Below, in pieces: positions 27,820-37,549 of a stretch of 64,000 nucleotides of DNA. The position numbers and the translations under genes were made by a program. The notes under the pieces are model-generated. The model did no database searches. It saw nothing but the letters and a program-made list of their open reading frames with translations, and was not told the origin of the DNA. The DNA comes from Alkalihalobacillus alcalophilus ATCC 27647 = CGMCC 1.3604. Its GTDB lineage: Bacteria > Bacillota > Bacilli > Bacillales > Bacillaceae_D. The stretch is taken from contig NZ_ALPT02000009.1 in assembly GCF_000292245.2 (NCBI RefSeq), positions 7,805 through 71,804 of the forward strand. The letters run 5' to 3'. Within the stretch, counting starts at the first letter, position 1, and the number at the start of each line of letters is the position of its first letter.

Positions 27820-30444
27820 TTATTTTAAACTCTTTTGCCATTCATACACTTTTTGCATCGCTTCAAATGGTGTCAAATGAAGAACATCCACTTCTTTTAT
27901 TTTTTTCATTAATTGTTTTTCTGCTTTTGTTAACGACTCTTCTTTTTTTATTTCTACAGCTGGTTCCGGGAATAAAGAAAGCTGTGTTGGCTCTTCTTTT
28001 GCCACGGCCACTTCTTCTTTGACCGTTTCAACAAAAGGAGTCGACGCAGCAACAGGCATTTGTTTCATCCCTTGCTCCAACTGGAATAAAAGCTCCTCGG
28101 CTCGACTCGTCACAGCTGTTGGCATCTTCGCAAGCTCGGCAACATAGATTCCATAACTTCTATCCGCTTGTCCATCAATCACTTTGTGTAAAAAGACGAC
28201 ATGACCATCCTCTTCTGTTGCAGAGACGTGAACATTTTTTAAATGATCTAAGCTTTCTTCTAAGCTCGTTAATTCATGATAATGGGTCGAAAATAAGGTC
28301 TTCGCCTTTACCTCATCATGAATATATTCAATGATTGATTGGGCTAAAGCAATTCCATCATAGGTTGACGTTCCTCGGCCAATTTCATCTAATAAAATTA
28401 AACTATTTTGTGAAGCTTTAGTTAGTGCATATTGAGTTTCAAGCATTTCAACCATAAATGTACTTTGACCACTTGCTAAATCATCGGCCGCCCCAATTCT
28501 CGTAAAAATTTGATCAAAAATCGGCAACTCGACCGCTTCTGCCGGAACATACGAACCGATTTGTGCCATCACCACAATTAAGGCGAGCTGACGCATATAC
28601 GTACTTTTACCTGCCATATTTGGACCCGTAATAAGAAGCATTTCTCTTTCTGCTTGCATCTGTACATCATTGGCGACATAATCCCCTTTTGGAATAACAC
28701 TTTCCACAACAGGGTGCCTCCCCCCAACAATATTGACTTTATTTTCAGTTGAAAAGTGTGGTTTCGTATAGCGATTATTTTCTGCAACCGTTGCAAATCC
28801 AATCAAAACATCGATCTCACTAATCGATTTGGCGAGTTCCTGAATCGAAACGACATATTTTTTCGCTTCATCACGAATCGTCAGGAACAGCTCATATTCA
28901 AGTTGCTCCATTTTCTCTTCTGCTCCAAGAATAATCGCTTCTTTTTCCTTTAATTCCGGTGTAATATAACGCTCAGCATTCGTCAACGTTTGTTTTCGTT
29001 CATAACGTCCTTCTGGTAACAGTTGAACATTCGCTCTAGTCACTTCGATAAAATAACCGAACACTTTGTTATACCCAACCTTTAACGTCTTAATCCCCGT
29101 TAATTGACGTTCCTTCTGTTCAAGCTCAGCAATCCAACGCTTCCCGTTCACACTAGCATCACGATACGTGTCTAGCTCTTCATGAAAACCAGCTTTAATT
29201 AACCCACCCTCTTTGACTGAAATCGGTGGGTCCTCCACTAAACTTTTATCTAGTAACGCAATTAGCGGTTCATAGCTCGTAGACTGAGAAAACCAGCGCT
29301 CACTATAGTTTTTACTCATTTTTTCAAGGATCGATTTTACGGCCGGTAATTTCTCTAACGAACGCTTTAACTGCAGGAGCTCTCTCGCATTCACATTCCC
29401 ATAAGCGATTCGACCTACTAATCTTTCTAAATCATAAACCTCTTTTAATTCATCTCGTAACTCTTCCCTTTCAAAATAAAAAGAGGAAAAGTTTTCGACA
29501 ATATTTAAACGTTCTTCAATCACTTCTTGTTGAATTAACGGCTGCTCGACCCACTTTTTTAACATTCTTCCGCCCATTGCCGTAACGGTTTGATCAATTA
29601 CGCCAATTAAAGAGCCTTGTTTCTTTTTATCTCGTAATGTTTCGGTTAGCTCTAAGTTTCGTTTGGAATGGCGATCAATTTTCAAATAAGAATTTGCCGG
29701 ATAATAAACGACTGGCTGTAAGTGATTAAGTGCTCGCTTCTGAGTTCGAACTAAATACTGACACATCCGCCAAAAAGTCGTTTGTAGTTTCTTTTGCTCC
29801 AACGGTTCAGTCAATGTCACGTAATCCGAAATGATATCGGCATTCTCTTCATAGGACACCGTCACATGGATCGCTTGTTTAATTTGAGCAAGCTTCTCCT
29901 CGGCAAACTGTGGATCAACAACAAGCTCTTTGGAACGAGAAGATGTTAACTCTTGGATAATCTCTTGAACGTCATCATTTAATAACGTCACTTCATTTTC
30001 GCCCGTTGACAAGTCCGTCCGAATAAAACCAATTGTCCCATCCGCAAAATCCGTAATTGAAGTAATAAAGTTGTTTTCTTTTTCTTGGATCATACGTTTA
30101 TCGACAACCGTTCCAGGAGTCAAGATCCGAACAACCTCTCGTTTAACGACCCCTTTAGCGACAGCTGGGTCTTCTACTTGTTCACAAATCGCAATTTTAT
30201 AGCCTTTTTCAATTAGCCTGACCATATATTGTTCTGCAGAATGATGGGGAACCCCGCACATTGGGATCCGCTCATCGCCTTTTCCACGACCTGTCAAGGT
30301 AATTTCAAGTTCCTGTGCCGCTTTTATCGCATCCTCATGGAATAATTCATAAAAATCCCCTAAACGAAAAAATAAAAAGGCATCTGCATGTTGTGCCTTA
30401 ATCTCTAAATATTGTTTCATCATTGGTGTTTGTTCAGCCATCAT
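27820..30444 (-). CDS. mutS: DNA mismatch repair protein MutS
   Basis: Recognises mismatches. About 874 aa from ATG 30442-30444 (the next codon, 30439-30441, is also possible and better spaced from the GGAGG). N-terminal mismatch-binding Phe-x-Glu in GDFYELFHEDA; Walker A GPNMAGKSTYMRQ (about 605-617); Walker B LILLDEIGRGTST (about 680-692); C-terminal QLSLFPE, a likely beta-clamp-binding peptide as known for B. subtilis MutS. It leads the mutS-mutL-methyltransferase-miaA-hfq series. Confidence 0.97.
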   Translation of the reverse strand: MMAEQTPMMKQYLEIKAQHADAFLFFRLGDFYELFHEDAIKAAQELEITLTGRGKGDERIPMCGVPHHSAEQYMVRLIEKGYKIAICEQVEDPAVAKGVVKREVVRILTPGTVVDKRMIQEKENNFITSITDFADGTIGFIRTDLSTGENEVTLLNDDVQEIIQELTSSRSKELVVDPQFAEEKLAQIKQAIHVTVSYEENADIISDYVTLTEPLEQKKLQTTFWRMCQYLVRTQKRALNHLQPVVYYPANSYLKIDRHSKRNLELTETLRDKKKQGSLIGVIDQTVTAMGGRMLKKWVEQPLIQQEVIEERLNIVENFSSFYFEREELRDELKEVYDLERLVGRIAYGNVNARELLQLKRSLEKLPAVKSILEKMSKNYSERWFSQSTSYEPLIALLDKSLVEDPPISVKEGGLIKAGFHEELDTYRDASVNGKRWIAELEQKERQLTGIKTLKVGYNKVFGYFIEVTRANVQLLPEGRYERKQTLTNAERYITPELKEKEAIILGAEEKMEQLEYELFLTIRDEAKKYVVSIQELAKSISEIDVLIGFATVAENNRYTKPHFSTENKVNIVGGRHPVVESVIPKGDYVANDVQMQAEREMLLITGPNMAGKSTYMRQLALIVVMAQIGSYVPAEAVELPIFDQIFTRIGAADDLASGQSTFMVEMLETQYALTKASQNSLILLDEIGRGTSTYDGIALAQSIIEYIHDEVKAKTLFSTHYHELTSLEESLDHLKNVHVSATEEDGHVVFLHKVIDGQADRSYGIYVAELAKMPTAVTSRAEELLFQLEQGMKQMPVAASTPFVETVKEEVAVAKEEPTQLSLFPEPAVEIKKEESLTKAEKQLMKKIKEVDVLHLTPFEAMQKVYEWQKSLK

Positions 30445-30716
30445 AAACCTCCGCCGTACGTATTTCAGATGATCAATATTATACCATATAGCTAGGATAC
30501 AGCCTAATAGATTCATCGCAATTTTATAGCAAAACAGCAGTCAGGTCGTATTACCGTATACGACTCGGATTATGCTCTCAAACACAATTAGTGCGCTATT
30601 AAAAAGTCATTAACTGAATTCCTTCCCTAAACCCCTCCTAATTTTTATTTCATTCTATTTTCACCTATCCATTTCCAGCAATTAGCCATTGATAAACCCA
30701 AGCCGCGAAAAAAAGA
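30445..30716. other. Spacer between mutS and the cotE terminator
   Basis: Apart from the mutS ribosome site (GGAGG, 30448-30452) I see no gene, no clear promoter hexamers and no stable hairpin in this stretch. Confidence 0.4.
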
Positions 30717-30746
30717 TAAAAAAAAGAACCAGAAAAAATCCGGTTC
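30717..30746 (-). terminator. Terminator after cotE
   Basis: GAACC (30726-30730) and GGTTC (30742-30746) form the stem on the minus strand with a short loop, followed by a run of eight T. It lies directly after the cotE stop codon. Confidence 0.75.
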
Positions 30747-30749
30747 GTA

Positions 30750-31319
30750 TTATTTCTTATGCATTTCTTGATGTAAAAAGTTTGGATCTAAGCGTTCAAA
30801 CTCTTCATCACTCACATCATCTTCTACGTCATCTGCAGAAAAATCACGAATGACACCGTCTGGATTAACCGCAACAGCAATTTTGGTTTCCCCGATACAT
30901 TCAACAACAAACTCTCTTTCGACTTGGACGGCTACACGATCACCAGCCTCTGTTATTGTTGCTTCTAATGTGTTTGGTTGTTGGACCGCTCGAGCGATCA
31001 CTTCCATCTCCTCGGAAAGCACATTTTGATCTCGAACAGTTAATTCGACAATATCCGTATAAGGTACCGTTTGCGATGCCACTTCTGTTTTTGTATTGTC
31101 GTCATAAGAAAACCAAACGTTAATGTCATAGCTTCCTGTTACTTCAACATTCTCGCCTTTTTTTGCTGCATCAAATTTGTGATTAATAACCCAGCAACCG
31201 AGGATGCTTGAAGGTTTGTTAGAAGGTTTAATATGATGGGTGTTTTCTGAGAATTTTTGTCCCTTCCCACATACGGCCTTCGTTATGATCTCGCGAAAAT
31301 TAAAATCATTTTGAGCCAT
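30750..31319 (-). CDS. cotE: Outer spore coat morphogenetic protein CotE
   Basis: Organises assembly of the outer spore coat. 189 aa (B. subtilis 181). Recognised from FREIITKAVCGKGQKFS (residues 8-24), SSILGCWVINHKF (about 37-49) and the beta-rich middle VTGSYDINVWFSY. The acidic C-terminus (SADDVEDDVSDEEFERLDP) is the region that recruits other coat proteins in B. subtilis. ATG 31317-31319 follows GAGGAGGGT. It is a single-gene unit with its own terminator; in B. subtilis it is made in the mother cell. Confidence 0.96.
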   Translation of the reverse strand: MAQNDFNFREIITKAVCGKGQKFSENTHHIKPSNKPSSILGCWVINHKFDAAKKGENVEVTGSYDINVWFSYDDNTKTEVASQTVPYTDIVELTVRDQNVLSEEMEVIARAVQQPNTLEATITEAGDRVAVQVEREFVVECIGETKIAVAVNPDGVIRDFSADDVEDDVSDEEFERLDPNFLHQEMHKK

Positions 31320-31715
31320 GAAACATTACCCTCCTCTTTCTCATTTCAATCTAAGTAGTTGGTCGCTTTGATGGCTTCCGCCTCGTTCGCTCCGCCAAAC
31401 TATTCACTCCCATCCTATGCAGGACAAATGACTAGTGTGCAAATAGTTCCAAACTAGCTTAAATCCTTATCTCTTACACGATATGAGAAAGTGCGTTGAA
31501 ATAGTACGTGTTTTCCAATGAAAAAATATTTTTAATTACTTTTTTATTACTAACTCAACTTTCGCATCAAGAAAATCGGTTCAACTAGTTGGCAGAGCGA
31601 ATAGAAGCTCTTAAACAAATGCCCTTGATACGTAAGAAAAGCGAGAACGCAAATCACACCAAACGGATAAACTGTGCATTAAGAAAATATTATAGACCCT
31701 CCGGCTGTCGCTCCC

Positions 31716-31818
31716 AAAACCATACTCCGCGTTCTGCGGGAACCTGGCGAGCCTCCTCGGCAAGCCTTGCGGGGTCTCGCTCCACGGTTTATTCCCGCGG
31801 GAGTCTCCGTATGGTTTT
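31716..31818 (+). repeat. Dispersed structured repeat, copy B core
   Basis: Outer stem AAAACCATAC/GTATGGTTTT (31716-31725 / 31809-31818) is perfect but differs from copy A at four paired positions, all compensated. Middle arms GCGGGAACC and GGTTTATTCCCGC pair with a small bulge; the inner stem is GCGAG/CTCGC around GCCTCCTC and GGGGTCTC. Confidence 0.85.
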
Positions 31819-32022
31819 GTCCGCTAAGTGTGGTGGAGAGGTTTGATGATATCGCCATTCTCAATTAGCTATTTCTAAGGCAGAAGAACCTTCTTCTTCA
31901 CTTCATTTTACTGAATAGTTTCCTTCAACAGCCTACGAAGAGATGTGTTCAGACTGTCAACGATTGAACCGATCGTGTAAAGTCAATTGGAGTATTGTAT
32001 CGCCCTAAAGTCAATCTCTATC

Positions 32023-32056
32023 AACGGTTAACGGTTAACGGTTAACGGTTAACGGT
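32023..32056. repeat. Tandem heptamer AACGGTT, about 4.9 copies
   Basis: Four exact AACGGTT units followed by AACGGT, 12 bases before the right inverted end of the 533-bp element. Confidence 0.9.
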
Positions 32057-32091
32057 CAATCATACACTGCGAAAGTTGAGTTACTAAAATA

Positions 32092-32134
32092 AAAACTCTG
32101 TCCCAACAAAGCTTCCTTTGCTTAAGACAGAGTT
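32092..32134 (-). terminator. Terminator after ricA
   Basis: AACTCTGTC (32094-32102) pairs with GACAGAGTT (32126-32134), and an inner AAGCAAAG/CTTTGTT stem extends it. On the minus strand it ends in TTTTTATTTT. The hairpin starts 12 bases after the ricA stop. Confidence 0.8.
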
Positions 32135-32146
32135 CCTTTTTCCTCA

Positions 32147-32572
32147 TTAACAATGGTCTTGGATTAATGGATTTTTTGTTGTTGTTCCTCTTAACACATC
32201 TCCACCCATTGAAGTAATGATTTCTTCCGTGATTTTTTTTGTAATCGTATTAGACACCATTTGCAAAAGATCATTTACATCAACTTGACTTTGTTGAAAT
32301 TCTTGCACTAATGGGATTTGTTCAATTTCATCTTGAAGCTCATCAATTTTTGCTTCTGTTTGTTTTAATGCCTCTGATTTATTATAGTGTTTTAAGTTTA
32401 CTGCTTCTTTTTGCAGCTTTTTAATTTGGGCAATTAATTCTTGTACACGTAAATGCTCATTAATTTGCTTTTCGGCTTTTTTGAAAAAATCTACTTCTTC
32501 CGTTTCTGCCATCATCGACGCTAGCTCTTTTGCTTTTGTAAGGACTTCTTGTCTTGTATATTTTGCTTCCAT
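32147..32572 (-). CDS. ymcA: RicA (YmcA), subunit of the Y-complex controlling RNase Y
   Basis: Small helical protein, 141 aa (B. subtilis 143). With RicF (YlbF) and RicT (YaaT) it forms a complex that adjusts RNase Y specificity and is needed for biofilm, competence and sporulation. Most of the chain is heptad-rich (VQELIAQIKKLQKEAVNL). The last residue is cysteine (PLIQDHC); RicA cysteines take part in iron-sulfur binding in B. subtilis. Its ATG overlaps the miaB stop by one base, so the two are co-translated. Its partner RNase Y is encoded at 35826-37400. Confidence 0.93.
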   Translation of the reverse strand: MEAKYTRQEVLTKAKELASMMAETEEVDFFKKAEKQINEHLRVQELIAQIKKLQKEAVNLKHYNKSEALKQTEAKIDELQDEIEQIPLVQEFQQSQVDVNDLLQMVSNTITKKITEEIITSMGGDVLRGTTTKNPLIQDHC

Positions 32573-34197
32573 TATTTTATAACCTCCGCTGATTCAACTA
32601 ATTCTCCATTTAATGACCATGTTTTGGCATCATTTATTTTAACATAAACGATCGTTCCGATGGCTGATTTAGGACCTCTAAAATTAACAAGACGATTCGT
32701 TCTAGTTCGTCCAGCTAATACTTCTGGATTCTTTTTACTTTCGCCTTCTACTAATACTTCAACGACTTTCCCTTGATACTCAAGATTTTTCTTCGCTGAA
32801 ATTTCATTAACGAGGGCATTTAGTCGAGCAAGACGCTCACGCTTTACTTTATCTGGTACATTATCTTTCATTTTCGCTGCTGGTGTTCCTTCACGTGGTG
32901 AATAAATATACGTAAAGGCACTATCAAATTCGATTTCACGCATTAATGATAATGTATCCTCAAATTGCTCTTCTGTTTCGTTTGGGAAACCAACAATAAT
33001 ATCGGTTGTAAACGACGCATTTGGAATCGTATTTTTTATTTTATTCGCAAGCTCAATATATCTTTCACGCGTATATTTACGTGCCATGAGCTTAAGAATT
33101 TGTGAGTTTCCGTGCTGGACTGGCAAATGAATATGCTCAACCAGATTCCCACCTTTTGCTAACACTTCTATTAGATGGTCATCAAAATCTCGTGGGTGAC
33201 TCGTTGTAAAACGGACACGCGGAATATCAATTTTGTGAATTTCATCCATCAAATGACCGAGTCCGTAATCGATGTCATCAAAATCTTTGCCGTACGCATT
33301 TACATTTTGCCCGAGTAAGGTTACTTCTTGATAACCTTGGCGAGCTAAGTCTCTTACTTCAGCAATGATATCTTCAGGACGTCGACTTCTTTCTTTCCCA
33401 CGTGTATATGGCACAATACAGTACGTGCAAAATTTGTCACAGCCATACATAATATTAACCCAAGCTTGTGTTTTCCCTTTTCGCGCACGAGGCATATTTT
33501 CAATAATATCGCCTTCTTTAGACCAAACTTCAATTACCATTTCCTTGCCAAAGATGGCTTCTTTTAAAAGGTGTGGAAGACGATGAATATTATGGGTTCC
33601 AAAGATTAAATCCATATGCTGGTGTTTTTTCATAATGCGATTGACGACATTTTCTTCTTGTGACATACAGCCACAAATGCCTAAAATCAATTCAGGCTTT
33701 TCTTGTTTTAACGTTTTTAAATGACCAATTTCACCAAATACTTTATTCTCCGCGTTTTCACGAATCGCACAGGTGTTTAATAAAATGACATCCGCTTCAG
33801 TTGTATCTTCTGTTTCTGAAAAACCCATTTCAAGCAAAAGACCTGTCATGTTTTCAGAATCGTGAACATTCATTTGGCAGCCATATGTCCGAATTAAAAA
33901 TTTCTTCCCTTGGCCAATCGTTTTCATGTCATCAGGAATTAACGTGTCTGGTCGGATGACTTGCACATCTTCTTTGCCGCGACGTTTTCCTTGTTTATAA
34001 TCAGGCTGATCTAAAATCGAAATCTCTCGCCCTTCGATTCGAATCACCTTTTTATTTCCTTCTTCGGAAATGACCTTTGCATTAGAAAAATCGAAATACT
34101 TACTATAATCTTTGCTTTTTCCGTTCAAGGATTTTACGTCCTTTTCGGAAGCTTCGTTTGTATTCCCTTGTTTCCCTAATCTTTGCTCTTCATTCAT
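32572..34197 (-). CDS. miaB: tRNA-2-methylthio-N6-dimethylallyladenosine synthase MiaB
   Basis: Radical-SAM methylthiotransferase acting on i6A37 made by MiaA. 541 aa, somewhat longer than the 509 aa of B. subtilis YmcB because of a variable 90-residue N-terminus ([14 protein letters not shown]). UPF0004 cysteines: [29 protein letters not shown]; radical-SAM CxxxCxxC in [16 protein letters not shown] (about residue 252-267); TRAM domain at the C-terminus (about 470-535). Followed directly by ricA as in B. subtilis. Confidence 0.97.
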   Translation of the reverse strand: MNEEQRLGKQGNTNEASEKDVKSLNGKSKDYSKYFDFSNAKVISEEGNKKVIRIEGREISILDQPDYKQGKRRGKEDVQVIRPDTLIPDDMKTIGQGKKFLIRTYGCQMNVHDSENMTGLLLEMGFSETEDTTEADVILLNTCAIRENAENKVFGEIGHLKTLKQEKPELILGICGCMSQEENVVNRIMKKHQHMDLIFGTHNIHRLPHLLKEAIFGKEMVIEVWSKEGDIIENMPRARKGKTQAWVNIMYGCDKFCTYCIVPYTRGKERSRRPEDIIAEVRDLARQGYQEVTLLGQNVNAYGKDFDDIDYGLGHLMDEIHKIDIPRVRFTTSHPRDFDDHLIEVLAKGGNLVEHIHLPVQHGNSQILKLMARKYTRERYIELANKIKNTIPNASFTTDIIVGFPNETEEQFEDTLSLMREIEFDSAFTYIYSPREGTPAAKMKDNVPDKVKRERLARLNALVNEISAKKNLEYQGKVVEVLVEGESKKNPEVLAGRTRTNRLVNFRGPKSAIGTIVYVKINDAKTWSLNGELVESAEVIK

Positions 34198-34393
34198 CGA
34201 AAAAACTCCTTTACCGAAAATAAAACATTCAATATTATATTATACTTGTCTTCCCATTTAAAAACAATGAAACTTCCATGGCGATACGGCAAACATTCTA
34301 AAGAATTCACTTCTTAAAAATAAGACTAGCTAAAATGAGGAAAGTGTTTGAATCTATCTTTCGTTTCTTTAATGACCTAAAATCATTGCACAT

Positions 34394-34428
34394 GAAAAAA
34401 CTGCCTAACCATAAAAGATTAGACAGTT
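34394..34428 (-). terminator. Terminator after spoVS
   Basis: AACTGCCTAACC (34399-34410) pairs with GATTAGACAGTT (34417-34428) with two mismatched positions; T6 follows on the minus strand. Confidence 0.75.
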
Positions 34429-34436
34429 CTTATTCG

Positions 34437-34697
34437 TTATCTAGGCTCAATGATTAATTTAATCGCTGTTCTTTCTTCGCCATCGATTTCAATATCTGTG
34501 AAGGCAGGGATACAAACTAAGTCAATTCCACTAGGTGCGACAAACCCTCTTGCAATGGCAATCGCTTTAATCGATTGATTAAGTGCTCCAGCTCCAATTG
34601 CTTGGATTTCGGCAGCACCCCGTTCTCGAATCACACCTGCTAGAGCACCAGCGACAGAATTTGGCGTAGATTTTGCTGAAACTTTTAAAACTTCCAT
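34437..34697 (-). CDS. spoVS: Stage V sporulation protein S
   Basis: 86-aa Alba-fold protein, same size as in B. subtilis, where loss blocks sporulation at stage V. Conserved core VSAKSTPNSVAGALAG and KAIAIARGFVAPSGIDL. ATG 34695-34697 follows AAAGGAGGT. It is a single-gene unit with its own terminator and a sigma-H-like promoter (34818-34845). Confidence 0.97.
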   Translation of the reverse strand: MEVLKVSAKSTPNSVAGALAGVIRERGAAEIQAIGAGALNQSIKAIAIARGFVAPSGIDLVCIPAFTDIEIDGEERTAIKLIIEPR

Positions 34698-34817
34698 TTC
34701 TTGTACCTCCTTTTATTACGACTAATATTGGTTCTAGCTAAGACGTGGAAAAAAGGTGATCACTCTTAACCTATGACTCCTGATGTCAATGTACAAGAGA
34801 TGCTAATAGTTAATAGT

Positions 34818-34845
34818 ATTTCGCAAAATCAATTCATATTCCTGC
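34818..34845 (-). promoter_or_regulatory. Candidate sigma-H promoter of spoVS
   Basis: On the minus strand GCAGGAATA (34837-34845) fits the sigma-H -35 RnAGGAWWW, and 12 bases later GCGAAAT (34818-34824) fits the -10 RnnGAAT with one change. B. subtilis spoVS is known to be sigma-H dependent. It lies about 120 bases before the start codon. Confidence 0.5.
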
Positions 34846-34884
34846 TTTCAAAAATAATTTCTAAAGAATCATTCTTTAGTCGGA

Positions 34885-35682
34885 TTATAGATGAAAGAAA
34901 GGGTGGTCATCATTAATGAGAATGCGTTGAATTGATTTTGCTAGACCCGTTTTTGGATCGACATCAATGATCACTCCATTTAATTGTTCCCTTCCTTGTG
35001 TCACTTCAAACCTCGCTGGCAAACTTGTTAAAAATCTTTGAATAATGACTTCTTTCTCAACCCCTAAAATGCCATCATATGGCCCAGTCATCCCAACATC
35101 TGTTATATACGCCGTTCCGTCTGGCAAAATTCGCTCATCTGCCGTTTGAACATGGGTATGTGTCCCGACAACTGCCGTCACTCTACCATCTAAATACCAA
35201 CCCATCGCCTGCTTTTCACTTGTCGCTTCTGCATGAAAGTCTACAAAAATATAAGGCGTTCTTTCCATAATTTCCTCTAAAATCTCATCGATCTTTCGAA
35301 ACGGACAATCAATAGCCGGTAAAAAAGTCCGTCCCATTAAATTAACAACAGCCACTTCGATTTGATTGATTTTTACAAATGTGTATCCTTTCCCTGGAAC
35401 ACCTTCTGGATAATTAGCCGGTCGTACCAACGATTTTGCTCGATCAATAAACTCAAAAATATCTTTTTTGTCAAAACTATGGTTACCAAGTGTGACTGCT
35501 TGAGCCCCGGCATCCATAAAACCTTTATATATTTTTTCAGTTATGCCTTTTCCAGACGCTGCATTTTCACCATTAATAATCGTAATCGTCGGTTTATAGG
35601 TCTTTTTCAGCTTTGGTAAGTACTCATCCACCATATTTCTACCAGGTGATCCAACAACATCACCAACAAATAAAATTCTCAT
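34885..35682 (-). CDS. ymdB: YmdB metallophosphoesterase, cyclic-nucleotide phosphodiesterase
   Basis: Di-metal phosphoesterase, 265 aa (B. subtilis 264). ATG 35680-35682 is chosen over the longer frame because MRILFVGDVVGSPGRN is the conserved start and GAGG lies 6 bases upstream. Metal ligands: GDVVG, INGENAASGKG, LGNHSFD, VDFHAEATSEK and VGTHTHVQTAD. In B. subtilis it hydrolyses cyclic AMP/GMP in vitro and is needed for biofilm formation and late adaptive gene expression. It lies 143 bases after rny, beyond the rny terminator. Confidence 0.95.
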   Translation of the reverse strand: MRILFVGDVVGSPGRNMVDEYLPKLKKTYKPTITIINGENAASGKGITEKIYKGFMDAGAQAVTLGNHSFDKKDIFEFIDRAKSLVRPANYPEGVPGKGYTFVKINQIEVAVVNLMGRTFLPAIDCPFRKIDEILEEIMERTPYIFVDFHAEATSEKQAMGWYLDGRVTAVVGTHTHVQTADERILPDGTAYITDVGMTGPYDGILGVEKEVIIQRFLTSLPARFEVTQGREQLNGVIIDVDPKTGLAKSIQRILINDDHPFFHL

Positions 35683-35801
35683 ATTATCCTCATTTCTATT
35701 CATACAGTCTTGTTTATCTTTATTAGTATAAAGGAATAGACTAGCCGCTGTCACCCTTTGTTCTAAACTCCCTGCTTCCTATTGACCCTTTTAATCAAAA
35801 T

Positions 35802-35828
35802 AAAAAAGCAGCCGAAGCTACTTTTTTA
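35802..35828 (-). terminator. Terminator after rny
   Basis: AAAAAAGCAGC pairs with GCTACTTTTTT around a CGAA loop; one mismatched pair. It overlaps the rny stop codon (35826-35828) and ends with T6 on the minus strand. Confidence 0.8.
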
Positions 35829-37400
35829 TTTTGCATACTCAACTGCCCGTGTTTCACGAATGACGGTCACGCGGATATGACCTGGGTAGTCAAGTTCATC
35901 TTCAATTTTCTTCGTAATATCTCTTGCTAATTTATGGGCAAGAACATCATCTACGACATCAGGGCGAACCATAATTCTCACTTCGCGACCTGCTTGAATC
36001 GCATACGTCTTTTCAACGCCTTCAAACGACTCAGAAATCTCTTCAAGCTTTTCAAGACGTCTAATATACGTTTCTAGCGTTTCACGACGAGCACCCGGAC
36101 GTGCTGCTGATAAAGCATCAGCTGCTGCGACAACAGTCGAAATAACTGAAGTTGACTCCACATCACCATGATGAGAAGCAATCGCATTGATAACCACTGG
36201 GTGTTCCTTGTACTTTGTCGCAAGTTCCACACCGATTTCAACATGACTTCCTTCCACTTCATGGTCAATCGCTTTACCGATATCATGTAATAGACCCGCT
36301 CTTCTAGCAAGCTTAACATCTTCACCTAGTTCAGAAGCCATTAATCCTGCTAAATAAGCGACTTCCATTGAATGCTTCAAGACGTTTTGACCATAGCTCG
36401 TTCTAAACTTCAAACGACCTAAAATCTTGATTAAATCAGGATGCAAACCATGGATACCCATTTCAAATGTAGCTTGCTCACCGTACTCACGAATTGATTC
36501 GTCTACTTCTCTTCTAGATTTATCGACCATCTCTTCGATTCTCGCTGGGTGAATCCGTCCATCTTGAACGAGTTTTTCAAGAGCCGAACGAGCAATTTCA
36601 CGACGAATTGGATCAAAGCCTGATAAAATAACCGCTTCAGGAGTATCATCAATAATTAAATCAATTCCTGTTAATGTTTCTAAAGCGCGGATATTTCGTC
36701 CTTCACGCCCGATAATTCGGCCTTTCATCTCATCATTTGGAAGAGTGACAACAGAGACCGTTGTTTCTGCCACATGATCAGCTGAGCAACGTTGAAGAGC
36801 TAATGATAAAATTTCTCTTGCCTTTTTATCAGCTTCTTCTTTAGCTTGCATTGTGCGTTCTTTAATTAAGACCGCTGATTCATGTGCAAGCTCTTGCTCT
36901 AATTCTTCACGGATTGATGCTCGTGCTTCTTCACGAGAATATCCGGAAATGCGTTCAAGTTCTTCTTTTTGTTGTTGTACGATTTCCTCAACTTTACTTT
37001 CCATCTCTTCAACTTGTCGTTGTTTTTTGGTGAGAGAATCCTCCCTTTTTTCCAAAGCTTCTTCTTTCTTGTCCAAAGTTTCACTCTTACGGTCTAGGAT
37101 CTCTTCTTTTTGTACCAAACGATTCTCTTGTTTTTGAATCTCATTTCTTCTTTCACGAACATCACGTTCAGCCTCGGTACGAATTTTGTGAATCTCATCC
37201 TTTGCTTCAAGGATCGCTTCTTTACGACTTGACTCTGCGTCGCGTTTCGCGTCTTCAATAATTTGTTTCGCGGCTTGTTCCGCACTAGAAATTTTCGCTT
37301 CTGCAATGGATTTTCGAACAAGATATCCAACAACTGCACCAATGATTGCAGCGACAACAAGCAAAGCAGCGAAGAGGAAACCATTACTTAAAATATCCAC
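35826..37400 (-). CDS. rny: Ribonuclease Y
   Basis: Membrane-anchored endoribonuclease that starts mRNA decay, 524 aa (B. subtilis 520). N-terminal membrane helix (residues 5-25), long coiled coil (about 30-190), KH domain with [12 protein letters not shown] (about 225), and HD domain with [12 protein letters not shown] and ASHHGD. ATG 37398-37400 follows GAGGAGGTG. It stands after the Mre11/Rad50-like operon and before ymdB. RicA, encoded in the window, is a known partner. Confidence 0.97.
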   Translation of the reverse strand: MDILSNGFLFAALLVVAAIIGAVVGYLVRKSIAEAKISSAEQAAKQIIEDAKRDAESSRKEAILEAKDEIHKIRTEAERDVRERRNEIQKQENRLVQKEEILDRKSETLDKKEEALEKREDSLTKKQRQVEEMESKVEEIVQQQKEELERISGYSREEARASIREELEQELAHESAVLIKERTMQAKEEADKKAREILSLALQRCSADHVAETTVSVVTLPNDEMKGRIIGREGRNIRALETLTGIDLIIDDTPEAVILSGFDPIRREIARSALEKLVQDGRIHPARIEEMVDKSRREVDESIREYGEQATFEMGIHGLHPDLIKILGRLKFRTSYGQNVLKHSMEVAYLAGLMASELGEDVKLARRAGLLHDIGKAIDHEVEGSHVEIGVELATKYKEHPVVINAIASHHGDVESTSVISTVVAAADALSAARPGARRETLETYIRRLEKLEEISESFEGVEKTYAIQAGREVRIMVRPDVVDDVLAHKLARDITKKIEDELDYPGHIRVTVIRETRAVEYAK

Positions 37401-37549
37401 TCTTTCACCTCCTCTTGCTATCTAATTGTTGGTTCCATACATGCATTTTTGTCATGTTAATCATGTTTCAAACAATTTTTGGTTCGAATGCGGAAAGAAT
37501 TAAATTAATACCGCATACCATATAATTGTAAAGCTCGTATACATGATTG

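Larger units (their letters stand above)
31551..32083. mobile_element. 533-bp non-autonomous element with 16-bp inverted ends (MITE-like)
   Basis: Left end TAACTCAACTTTCGCA (31551-31566) and right end TGCGAAAGTTGAGTTA (32068-32083) are exact reverse complements. A short ACT direct repeat flanks the ends (31549-31551 and 32083-32085), partly overlapping them. The interior holds copy B of the GC-rich structured repeat, and near the right end an AACGGTT heptamer array, but no transposase frame. The left 275 bases recur at 17332-17616. It is probably a deletion derivative of an insertion sequence or a MITE moved in trans; the family is not recognised. Confidence 0.7.

Noticed and set aside
31589..31864. 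Overlapping open frames on both strands inside the 533-bp element
   Set aside because: They run through the hairpin core, have no ribosome site, and are explained by GC-rich palindromic DNA lacking stops.
32023..32056. Telomere-like or origin iterons
   Set aside because: Only about five short units inside a mobile element, with no replication gene nearby.
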